DNA of 43,284 nucleotides from Candidatus Kuenenia stuttgartensis (GTDB taxonomy: Bacteria; Planctomycetota; Planctomycetia; Gemmatales; Gemmataceae). Numbering within the stretch: the first letter of the stretch is position 1; every line of letters begins with the position of its first letter. The translations under genes were made by a program, and so were the position numbers. Below the pieces are notes generated by a model. The model saw only the letters and a program-made list of their open reading frames with translations, was not told where the DNA came from and did no database searches. This document shows positions 9,455 through 16,263 of this stretch, piece after piece. The stretch covers positions 1 through 43,284 of the forward strand of contig CAMCLK010000041.1 of NCBI GenBank assembly GCA_945875585.1, read 5' to 3'.

Positions 9455-10195
9455 ATGATGGAACACAGATGGCTGCGTTTGGAAGATAAGTGCGCATCTG
9501 GATCGTGGCAAATGGCTGCCGACGACTGGATGCTTTCGCGTGCCGAGCAAGGCGAGTGCTTGGCGCGCATTTACACATTTGCGGCGCCAACAGTAAGCTT
9601 GGGATATTTTCAGTCGGCGGAGGGTGTAACCGGTGTGCCCTCATTGGCCGGTTTGCCACTGGTGCGCCGTATGACGGGTGGCGACCTATTGGTTCATCAT
9701 CTGGAACTGACATATGCCATAGCCGCTCCAGTGGAAGCCTTGGGAAATGTTCGTGAACTTCCGTGCCGGGTGCATCGGTCCGTATCAAATTGGCTTGCTC
9801 AGCTTGGCATTGAAACCGCGTGTCAGGGTGTGGCAGGTAAAATTGCGCATGCCGATGCTCCCCAAGGCATGCTCTGTTTTTTGCATCCTGCAGGTGGAGA
9901 TATTCTCAGATCTGGTCACAAAGTAATGGGAAGTGCCCAGCGTAAGAGGCGCGGCGCCGTGTTGCAGCACGGTAGCCTGCTATTGGGAACAAGCCCTGCA
10001 GCACCGTGGTTGCCGGGATTGGCGGATTTGGGTGCCAGCATTGGCGACATCACTACAGACGGATTAGCTGCTTGTTTGGAATTGAGTCTAGGTTCTACTT
10101 TGGCACATGTGGATTGGCCTGGTGAATGCAGCGTAGATATTGCCAGTCTGGATCAATCGCGATATCAGTCGGCGGATTGGAATCTTTCTCGCTGA
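9455..10195 (+). CDS. Lipoate-protein ligase / octanoyltransferase family protein (LipM-like)
   Basis: Member of the biotin/lipoyl transferase fold. The 246-residue protein has LVRRMTGGDLLVHHLELTYAI (R71-R72, G75-G76, H81) and HKVMGSAQRKRRGAVLQHGSLLL (K156, GSAQ 159-162), the two signature blocks of lipoate ligases and octanoyltransferases. C141 in the sequence MLCFLHP lies where LipM-type octanoyltransferases carry their acyl-thioester cysteine, so an octanoyl-ACP:GcvH transferase is favoured over an ATP-dependent ligase; this is inference. The start is one base after gcvPB and the gene closes the gcv operon, which supports GcvH as acceptor. No lipoyl synthase is present in the window. Confidence 0.82.
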   Translation: MMEHRWLRLEDKCASGSWQMAADDWMLSRAEQGECLARIYTFAAPTVSLGYFQSAEGVTGVPSLAGLPLVRRMTGGDLLVHHLELTYAIAAPVEALGNVRELPCRVHRSVSNWLAQLGIETACQGVAGKIAHADAPQGMLCFLHPAGGDILRSGHKVMGSAQRKRRGAVLQHGSLLLGTSPAAPWLPGLADLGASIGDITTDGLAACLELSLGSTLAHVDWPGECSVDIASLDQSRYQSADWNLSR

Positions 10196-10219
10196 AAGTT
10201 ATAAAGTTATAAAAACAAA

Positions 10220-10249
10220 AACACCCCGCGCTTGTGGGCGCGAGGTGTT
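10220..10249 (+). terminator. Bidirectional hairpin terminator between the gcv operon and the CHEC-repeat gene
   Basis: Arms 10220-10231 and 10238-10249 (AACACC-CGCGC against GCGCG-GGTGTT) pair over about 12 bases with one mismatch. On the plus strand the stem is followed by TTGGTTGT; on the minus strand it is followed by a T-rich stretch (complement of AAAAACAAAAA). It lies 24 bases after the lipoyltransferase stop and just beyond the stop of the converging gene, so it can serve both. Confidence 0.75.
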
Positions 10250-10272
10250 TGGTTGTCAGTTCAGATCCTGAA

Positions 10273-11010
10273 TCAGAAGGGGTTCTTCAGTTCGGGAATC
10301 GCTGGAACCGTGGAAACCTGCTTGGCTGGAGCAGCCTTTGCTGGTGCTGCTGGCATTGGAGCCTGGTCCTTGCCCTTGCCGCCCTTGCCTGCATCCTGGC
10401 CCTTATCGCAGCCCTTGGTTTCTGGAGCCTGGCCCTTGCCAGAAGCTTCGCAACCGCACTTCTTCATGTTCAAGCTGCTCAAACGTGCTTTCAGCTTGTC
10501 GAGGAAGTTAACCTTGCACTCGTGGCAAGGAGCTTGGGGAGCCTGACCCTTAGCTGGGTCCTGAGCTTTTGCACCCTTAGCATCTTGGGCCTTGTCGGCG
10601 CCCTTTCCACCCTTAGCATCCTGGGCCTTGTCGGCGCCCTTTCCACCCTTAGCGTCCTGGGCCTTGTCGGCGCCCTTTCCGCCCTTAGCGTCCTGAGCCT
10701 TGTCGGCGCCCTTAGAGTCAGGAGCCTGACCCTTTGAGTGCGACACTTCGCAGGAATTGCACTTGCCGCCGAAGCTGCCGAGGCGTGCTTTCAGCTTGTC
10801 GAGAAGGCTGATCTTGCATTCGTGGCAAGGAGCCTGTGGTGCCTGAGCGGCTTTGCCACCCTTGGCATCCTGGCCTTTAGCGTCGCCACCCTTGGCGTCA
10901 GGAGCCTGACCCTTGGTGTGGTGACCAACTTGAACAACAGGAAGCGTCTCGGCGGCGGAAACGCTGCCGGAGAGCCACAGCGAGGTCATAACGAGGAAAG
11001 CAGACTTCAC
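10273..11010 (-). CDS. Exported low-complexity protein with two four-Cys CHEC modules and tandem repeats
   Basis: Not recognised as any named family. The 245-residue product begins with a signal peptide (MKSAFLVMTSLWLSGSVSA, cleavage near residue 19-20). The rest is rich in Lys, Gly, Ala, Asp, Gln and Pro, with no Tyr or Trp. Two near-identical modules stand out: PCHECK-x4-LDKLKARL-x-S ending in KCNSCE (C62, C65, C84, C87) and the same ending in KCGCE (C162, C165, C185, C187). Between them are about 3.6 copies of the 12-residue unit GADKAQDAKGGK. Phrases of the type KGQAPxxKG recur around each part. The GTG start at 11010 has GGAGGA six bases upstream. The paired Cys could bind metal or form disulfides; the tail LKNPF is unexplained. 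Upstream on the same strand is another small Cys-containing exported protein. Confidence 0.72.
   Translation of the reverse strand: MKSAFLVMTSLWLSGSVSAAETLPVVQVGHHTKGQAPDAKGGDAKGQDAKGGKAAQAPQAPCHECKISLLDKLKARLGSFGGKCNSCEVSHSKGQAPDSKGADKAQDAKGGKGADKAQDAKGGKGADKAQDAKGGKGADKAQDAKGAKAQDPAKGQAPQAPCHECKVNFLDKLKARLSSLNMKKCGCEASGKGQAPETKGCDKGQDAGKGGKGKDQAPMPAAPAKAAPAKQVSTVPAIPELKNPF
10585..10714 (-). repeat. 36-bp in-frame tandem repeat, about 3.6 copies
   Basis: Units at 10585-10620, 10621-10656 and 10657-10692 plus a partial unit at 10693-10714 differ at only a few positions. Each encodes the 12-residue unit GADKAQDAKGGK in the exported CHEC-module protein. The near identity at DNA level suggests recent expansion and possible copy-number variation between strains. 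Confidence 0.93.
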
Positions 11011-11325
11011 AGAACATCCTCCAAGGGGCCTTAATAACGAGCAGCGCTAGTGGGATCCTGGCCCGTCGCGAGCCTTCGGGAAACAATCCCGAAGCCTTCC
11101 CACCACTTGCCTGACGGATCGGTGATCTTGGAACAAGCATCCGTCCGGCGTCAAAGGAAGGATCGACCATAGGAGCGGTTGAGCAAGAAAAATGTGATTG
11201 CTTCCGACCACGAATATCTGAGTCGGGCATGGTGCGCACGGAAGTATCGGTTAAACATAACCATCGTTGAATCTTTTCAGAGTTACCAAGCTTGCCAAAC
11301 GATCATTGAGCAGTGTCATAAAAAA
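11011..11325. other. Leader and intergenic region upstream of the CHEC-module gene
   Basis: No convincing protein-coding or RNA gene is visible. On the minus strand this is the leader of the CHEC-module gene. It contains an 8-bp perfect hairpin (11074-11081 with 11087-11094, CTTCGGGA/TCCCGAAG) enclosed by a second 6-bp pairing (11050-11055 with 11098-11103). I could not pick a reliable promoter. A plus-strand open frame from 11179 runs across a terminator and has no ribosome site. Confidence 0.5.
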
Positions 11326-11354
11326 AGCCCCGCTCGCACGATGCGAGCGGGGCT
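11326..11354 (-). terminator. Intrinsic terminator of the small lipoprotein gene
   Basis: A perfect 13-bp stem with a three-base loop (AGCCCCGCTCGCA, loop CGA, TGCGAGCGGGGCT) is followed on the minus strand by six T residues. It lies 22 bases beyond the lipoprotein stop codon and separates that gene from the CHEC-module gene downstream. Confidence 0.9.
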
Positions 11355-11376
11355 AGGCTTTTATTTGGCGCAATCT

Positions 11377-11556
11377 TTATTTTGCGACGGGAGTAATAGG
11401 CTGAGCCAGTGGAGGTTCTGCAGCCGTGACCTTGCCGGAAACCGTCGAGATGCTGGAACCGCAACCGCAATCGGATGTTGAAATCGAAGTTCGGCAGCCC
11501 GATACTCCGACGAGTGCGATTGCCATGATGGCGAACATCCAACCAAAATTCTTCAT
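11377..11556 (-). CDS. Small Cys-rich lipoprotein
   Basis: A 59-residue protein of unknown function. Residues 1-20 form a hydrophobic signal (MKNFGWMFAIMAIALVGVSG) and VSGC ending at C21 fits a lipobox, so it is probably lipid-anchored in a membrane. The mature part contains the repeated word SIST on either side of DCGCGS (C30, C32), then a Pro-rich tail. The ATG at 11556 has GGAAGG about ten bases upstream; a longer frame reaching 11781 lacks support and would bury the signal peptide. The gene has its own terminator. It is divergent from recJ, with 273 bp between start codons. Confidence 0.72.
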   Translation of the reverse strand: MKNFGWMFAIMAIALVGVSGCRTSISTSDCGCGSSISTVSGKVTAAEPPLAQPITPVAK

Positions 11557-11759
11557 GCTGTTTCTGCCTTCCATGACAGTGGGGATTCCCAGGAACGGCA
11601 TCAGTGCCGATTGGTTATCACCCGGAATGCCCCGTTTTGCGGGGTACTCCGCTTCGATCGACAATCGTGCTGGGTAGTCTGGGTACATGGGCCTGCTTCT
11701 GGGCTGAATTGCCTTGGGGTAAGCCCGAATAGAAGTATTCTTTTGCCCAAGCCGTACAT

Positions 11760-11786
11760 TTGCAGTGCCTGTGAGTGCCATAGATT
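11760..11786 (+). promoter_or_regulatory. Possible recJ promoter
   Basis: TTGCAG at 11760-11765 and TAGATT at 11781-11786 are separated by 15 bases, or TTTGCA at 11759 by 16. The predicted start of transcription would fall near the palindrome at 11794-11808. The match is weak by itself; position upstream of recJ is the main support. Confidence 0.3.
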
Positions 11787-11793
11787 AGCGTGA

Positions 11794-11808
11794 CAGCAGT
11801 TACTGCTG
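11794..11808. promoter_or_regulatory. 15-bp palindrome before recJ, possible operator
   Basis: CAGCAGT-T-ACTGCTG is a perfect 7-1-7 inverted repeat, 21 bases upstream of the recJ GTG and just upstream of its GAGGAG ribosome site. A repressor bound here would cover the likely transcription start. I do not recognise it as a known LexA or other binding site. Confidence 0.4.
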
Positions 11809-11829
11809 ATTGCTGTTGAGGAGAGTTTT

Positions 11830-13644
11830 GTGCCACGCCGAGCTAAAAAATGGTTTCTTGTCAGGCCAGATTCGGAAGCTGTTGAGCGACTAACGTCAGA
11901 CGGCATTGTTAAATCACCGGTGTTGGCACACTTGCTGGCGGCACGTGGATTGAGCGATGCTGCCGCCATTCGGACATTTCTGGAGCCCAAACTCACGGAC
12001 CTGCACTCACCGTTGCTGTTGCCGGGTATTGAAACTGCTTGCAGTGCCATTGAGCAGTCCATAGCGCGGGGCGATCGGATTTGCGTTCATGGCGACTACG
12101 ACGTGGATGGCCTGACTGGAACCTCCACGCTGATTTTGGCGCTAAGGCAACTGGGAGCACGTGTTGGATTTCATATTCCGCACCGCCGCAGGGAAGGGTA
12201 TGGACTAACGGTTGCTTCCATTGAAAACCATGTGCGCGACGGTCAGAACCTTGTCATTACGGTGGATTGCGGGATCACGGCGATTGACGCCGCACGGCGG
12301 GCGCGGGAATTGGGGCTGGCGCTTATCATCACCGACCATCATGAAATGCGCGCGGAATTGCCAGATGCTCTGGCACTGGTGCATCCCGGGCTACCGGGTT
12401 CCAAATATCCTTTTGCTGGTATCAGTGGTGCCATGGTGGCTTTCAAACTGGCGTGGGCGTTAGGTATGCGATCGTGCGGTAGTGAAAAGGTTACGCCCGA
12501 ATGGACTAAAATTCTCCTGCAAGGTCTTGGATTGGCAGCATTGGGTGCTGTGGCTGACCATGTTCCTCTTATAGACGAAAATCGCGCTTTGGTTCGTTGC
12601 GGTCTGGCGCATCTCGATAGGCATGCAACTCCAGGTATTAAGGCTTTGATGGAAGTGTCGCTGACGCTCAATGATGGGCAGTTGAAGTCGGAGGACGTGG
12701 CTTTTCAACTGGCGCCTCGCCTGAATGCAGCGGGTCGGCTGGAGTGTGCTCGATTCTGTGTGGATTTGTTCACTGAACCTGAGGAACCCAAAGCCAAGCG
12801 CATTGCCCAGGTACTTGATGAATATAACCGCAAGCGCCGCCAAATTGAGTTGGAGCAGACCACACAGGCCAAGGAGATGGCTCGGGCAGGTGGCCAAGAT
12901 TCTCCACTTGTTCTGATACTTGGAAAAGCAGGTTGGCATCCTGGGTTGGTGGGAATTGTTGCCAGCAGGATGGTTGATGAGTTCCATTGCCCAGCCTACA
13001 CCATTGCGATTCCACCTTGGGACGATGAGTCGGCAGATGAAAAATTAGCTTCCGGTTCAGCACGCTCGGCAGGTGGATTCCCGGTACAGCATGCCTTATT
13101 GCAATGTGCGGACCTATTGGTCTCGCATGGGGGGCACCGCGCTGCTGCTGGCTTCAAAGTGTTGCCTGAAAACATTCCGGAACTCAGTCTCAGGCTTCAG
13201 GCTATTGCGAGCGATTATTTCAAGGGAACTCCACCACGGGCGGCGCTGTGTCTCGATGCAGAGGCACCAATCGATGCTCTGACGGTTGAACAAGTCAGGC
13301 AAATTGACAAGCTCGAGCCTTTTGGTGAAACGAATCGGTCTCCGATATTCCTTGCCACTGACCTCAAGATGGTAGGTGACCCCAAGGTGGTTGGGGCTAC
13401 GGGTACCACCGTGCAACTGCGTGTGACTCAAGGTGGCAAGGTATTTCAGGCCGTTGGGTTTCAGCTTGCTGACCGATTAGAAGAGCTGAAGTCGGGTGGT
13501 GGTTCACTCAGTCTGGCATTCAATCCCAAGGTGGAAACTTTCAATGGAATCACGAGTGTGAAGTTGCACATTCGCGATTTTCAGCCCCGAGCCAGACCTG
13601 AGGTTGAATCGATCACGCCTACCGAGGCCGTGGGACTTAGTTGA
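11830..13644 (+). CDS. recJ: Single-stranded-DNA-specific exonuclease RecJ
   Basis: 5'-3' exonuclease acting on single-stranded DNA in recombination, mismatch and base-excision repair. The 604-residue product shows the DHH-family motifs in order: HGDYDVDG (H88, D89, D91, D93), VDCGI (146-149), TDHHE (DHH at 169-171), then ISGAMVAFKLAW. The DHHA1 part has GWHPGLVGIVASRM and SHGGHRAAAGF, and an OB-like C-terminal domain follows (about 460-585). Length is close to the usual 560-600. The start is GTG at 11830, preceded by GAGGAG; starting at an internal ATG would delete conserved sequence. A palindrome and a possible promoter lie directly upstream. The next gene follows after 76 bp and appears to have its own promoter. 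Confidence 0.94.
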   Translation: MPRRAKKWFLVRPDSEAVERLTSDGIVKSPVLAHLLAARGLSDAAAIRTFLEPKLTDLHSPLLLPGIETACSAIEQSIARGDRICVHGDYDVDGLTGTSTLILALRQLGARVGFHIPHRRREGYGLTVASIENHVRDGQNLVITVDCGITAIDAARRARELGLALIITDHHEMRAELPDALALVHPGLPGSKYPFAGISGAMVAFKLAWALGMRSCGSEKVTPEWTKILLQGLGLAALGAVADHVPLIDENRALVRCGLAHLDRHATPGIKALMEVSLTLNDGQLKSEDVAFQLAPRLNAAGRLECARFCVDLFTEPEEPKAKRIAQVLDEYNRKRRQIELEQTTQAKEMARAGGQDSPLVLILGKAGWHPGLVGIVASRMVDEFHCPAYTIAIPPWDDESADEKLASGSARSAGGFPVQHALLQCADLLVSHGGHRAAAGFKVLPENIPELSLRLQAIASDYFKGTPPRAALCLDAEAPIDALTVEQVRQIDKLEPFGETNRSPIFLATDLKMVGDPKVVGATGTTVQLRVTQGGKVFQAVGFQLADRLEELKSGGGSLSLAFNPKVETFNGITSVKLHIRDFQPRARPEVESITPTEAVGLS

Positions 13645-13670
13645 CGCTTGCTTTTGGCGTGCTCTTTATT
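13641..13670 (+). promoter_or_regulatory. Possible promoter of the membrane/HTTM gene pair
   Basis: TTGACG at 13641-13646 (overlapping the recJ stop) and TTTATT at 13665-13670 with an 18-base spacer resemble a housekeeping promoter. The predicted transcript would begin about 45 bases before the ATG at 13721, which is preceded by GGAGGA. Confidence 0.35.
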
Positions 13671-13720
13671 TTTATGGAGCTCAACGTCTACTATCTTCTT
13701 CCAACCCTGGAGGATATTAG

Positions 13721-15175
13721 ATGGGAATGCCTTTGAGCGCTAATGATAGCAAGCGCATGATCCTGTTTCTTCTAGGTGGGGCGCTAGCAGCCGTGATAGC
13801 GGCGTGTGCCCTTGCGCAGTTTTTCCCTGAACCACCACCAACCGAAACGGTTTCCCTTGGCACATCGGGTTGGACGCGACTCATTCTTGTAGCAGTTGCT
13901 GCTATTTTGGTTGGTCAGGCGCTTCGGCAATCTGTTGCCTGGCATGGTGGATGGCCCGATTGGCCCAAATCGTGTCCCGCTATGCTTATCTGCCTGCTGG
14001 GAGCAGGAGTGCTGTTGGCAGGCGAACAGGCTCTCAAGGGCAGGGCCGGAGATGAGATCAATCGGTACCGCATTGATGACGGTCCGGGCATTGTTCTTCA
14101 ATGGCGTCACCCCGGGCAATTAGACAGCATGGGATTGCTCTGCCGCGGCGGTGCTGTATGTGCCTTGGCGGGTGCTTTTTTGCTCCTACTGCCGGAATCG
14201 GGCCGTCGGGTGGCTTTGGTTTGCGGAGCGGCATTCCATTTTTGTGGTATTCTTAGCGCTGTATTCAGTGTTCCGCCGCCGGGCGGGAACGCGCCTTGGC
14301 TTGTGCAGCAAGCTTGGGTGAGGGTTTACAGGCCATATCTCCAATTCGTATATCTTAATAATGCTTATCACTTCTATTCGCCCGAGCCGGGGCCGCCATC
14401 GTTTATGTGGTACCGCCTCGACTATGCCGATGGGGAAAGGCGTTGGCTCCGTTTTCCAGATGACATGAAAAGCCCGGTAAGGGCCCACTTCCAAAGACTT
14501 CTGTCCATTGGTGAAAGTGCGAACCAGCCATCCGGCCGTGAGCCAGACCAGATCCGTGCCGAAGATGTGCACCAGCGCATCGGCCAGATGCTTCGTATTC
14601 CAGACCTGCCCCGAGACTTCATCGTTCCTATTGCATGGCGTGAGCCAGCACCCAACACTCGCATCCTGCTGGGCGGATATGCGCGTTCGATAGCCAAGCG
14701 ATTTCCCGTGTCCGATAAATCTGGAGCAGAGCTCCTTGAAATCCGGCTTTGGCGCGTGGTTCACAGCATTATTGGGCCCGAGCCGTTCAGCCGTGGTCTT
14801 GATCCGTCTGCCCGCAAGTATTTCATAACCTCGTACCAAGGGCTTTACGATAAGACAGGCATTGTGAAGTCGACGGATCCTGACGAACCTCTGAAATATT
14901 GGCTCCTCTCTTCTTACGATCGCGACGATTTGGCGCAGATGGCTAACCGGGCCGCGGAGCAGGAAACTCGCATGATGCGGATCCGTGATTTGCGTGCCAA
15001 TGCTGAATTCACGGGTGCAAGGCAAGCTGTCATTGAAGAAGAAGTCCGTGCTTTGGGCCGTTTGAGGCGAGATCTCGAAGATCGATTGGCTGGGCGCAAA
15101 CCGGCTGAAATCGACTTGTTCGCCCTGCAAGCTGAGATTGATCGTTTTCCACCACCCGCCAGTGAGGAGAAGTGA
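13721..15175 (+). CDS. Membrane protein with C-terminal soluble domain, partner of the HTTM gene
   Basis: Function unknown. The 484-residue protein has five probable membrane segments (about 12-33, 52-68, 86-104, 138-158, 162-183), then a soluble region containing YLNNAYHFYSPEPGPPSFMWYR (around 211-232) and YADGERRWLRFPDD. The last 70 residues are charged and helical, probably coiled coil. The NxYxFxxPEPGP pattern is one I associate with planctomycete membrane proteins found beside HTTM proteins; that association is from memory and needs a search. The start ATG at 13721 follows GGAGGATATTAG. The stop TGA shares one base with the ATG of the HTTM gene, so the two are translated as a coupled pair. 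Confidence 0.65.
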   Translation: MGMPLSANDSKRMILFLLGGALAAVIAACALAQFFPEPPPTETVSLGTSGWTRLILVAVAAILVGQALRQSVAWHGGWPDWPKSCPAMLICLLGAGVLLAGEQALKGRAGDEINRYRIDDGPGIVLQWRHPGQLDSMGLLCRGGAVCALAGAFLLLLPESGRRVALVCGAAFHFCGILSAVFSVPPPGGNAPWLVQQAWVRVYRPYLQFVYLNNAYHFYSPEPGPPSFMWYRLDYADGERRWLRFPDDMKSPVRAHFQRLLSIGESANQPSGREPDQIRAEDVHQRIGQMLRIPDLPRDFIVPIAWREPAPNTRILLGGYARSIAKRFPVSDKSGAELLEIRLWRVVHSIIGPEPFSRGLDPSARKYFITSYQGLYDKTGIVKSTDPDEPLKYWLLSSYDRDDLAQMANRAAEQETRMMRIRDLRANAEFTGARQAVIEEEVRALGRLRRDLEDRLAGRKPAEIDLFALQAEIDRFPPPASEEK

Positions 15176-16263
15176 TGTCAAGTCATTCCGGTTCCACTGA
15201 ATCCTGGGTTGGTATGGCACGGGCTCAATTTCATGATTTCATGGGATTGCTTGACCAGTTTTTCTTTACCCCGTCTGTGCCCTACACCTTGGCGGCCATT
15301 CGCATCATGGGTGGGCTGACCGTCCTTTATATCAATTTCTGCTTCACATTTGGCTTGGGCCAGTATGTGAGCCCAGATGCTTGGATTTCCCAGCCCATAA
15401 TGGAAATGCTTAGATCGGAAGTTACCGAATACCCGGCGCTGCCCATCGGTTGGATTGCCGACCCTAATGATCCGCCTCCTGTCTACCGTGGCATGCACAC
15501 TTTTTCGATATTTTACCACGTCACCGACATGCAGTGCATTTGGTTGGTGCATGGAGCCATTTTGCTGGCTACTTTCATGCTGACCATTGGCTTGTGGACA
15601 CGGTTTGCCGCCGTGGCGGCGTGGATTGGTGCCCTCAGCTATATCCAGAGGGCTCAGACCAGCCTCTTTGGTCTCGATACGCTGACATCGATCCTGCTGT
15701 TTTACATGTGCCTTGGCCCGTGTGGCGCAGTGTGGTCGGTTGATTCTTGGCTGGCGGCCCGCCGCGCCAAGCGACTGGGCCTCCCCGTTCCAGTTCCCCG
15801 CGAAGAGCCTGCGGCGACGTTTGTTCAGAGATTGATGCAGATTCACTTCGCAATCATTTATGTGGGTGCGGGTACTTCCAAGCTCATGGGCGCCTCATGG
15901 TGGGGTGGGACCGCCATTTGGGGTGTTTTGGCCAATGTGTCGTTTGCGCCTCTTGAATATGATGGTTATTATTCAGGCTTGCTGTTTCTCACGCGCCATC
16001 GCTGGTTGTGGGAAATTGTCATGTCATTCTCGACGGTGTTCACCCTTTTGGTGGAACTCGGGCTGCCGTTTATGGTTTGGTTCCCGCGCACGCGGTGGAT
16101 TTGGATGACTGGTTCATTGCTGTTGCACACGGGTATCGCTTTTCTCATGGGGCTAACATCGTTTGGCATCGTCATGGCGGTCTTGCTTTTTTCGTTTGTA
16201 CCATCCAACAAAACCCATCTGATGTGGGATCATTTGCGTGGACGCGACGCGACTTCAAGCTGA
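15175..16263 (+). CDS. HTTM-domain membrane protein (vitamin K gamma-carboxylase-like)
   Basis: Polytopic membrane protein of the HTTM family, distantly related to vitamin K-dependent gamma-glutamyl carboxylase. The 362-residue product has repeated hydrophobic helices and the typical segments YTLAAIRIMGGLTVLY, ATFMLTIGLWTRFAA, QRLMQIHFAIIYVGAGTSKLMGASWWGGTAIW and LVELGLPFMVWFPRTRWI. The known carboxylase C-terminal domain is absent, so carboxylation is not established. An ATG at 15175, five bases after GAGGAG, is preferred over the overlapping GTG at 15172. The gene is coupled to the preceding membrane protein. Its final 34 bases overlap the converging threonine synthase gene. Confidence 0.78.
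   Translation: MSSHSGSTESWVGMARAQFHDFMGLLDQFFFTPSVPYTLAAIRIMGGLTVLYINFCFTFGLGQYVSPDAWISQPIMEMLRSEVTEYPALPIGWIADPNDPPPVYRGMHTFSIFYHVTDMQCIWLVHGAILLATFMLTIGLWTRFAAVAAWIGALSYIQRAQTSLFGLDTLTSILLFYMCLGPCGAVWSVDSWLAARRAKRLGLPVPVPREEPAATFVQRLMQIHFAIIYVGAGTSKLMGASWWGGTAIWGVLANVSFAPLEYDGYYSGLLFLTRHRWLWEIVMSFSTVFTLLVELGLPFMVWFPRTRWIWMTGSLLLHTGIAFLMGLTSFGIVMAVLLFSFVPSNKTHLMWDHLRGRDATSS

Noticed and set aside
10585..10714. 36-bp repeats considered as CRISPR
   Set aside because: Units abut with no spacers and translate in frame as GADKAQDAKGGK; no cas gene.
11179..11481. 100-codon plus-strand frame across 11179-11481
   Set aside because: It runs through an intrinsic terminator and the lipoprotein gene on the other strand, with no ribosome site.
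14186..15220. 344-codon open frame opposite the membrane-protein gene
   Set aside because: Antisense to a coherent membrane protein with its own ribosome site and coupling; no motifs.
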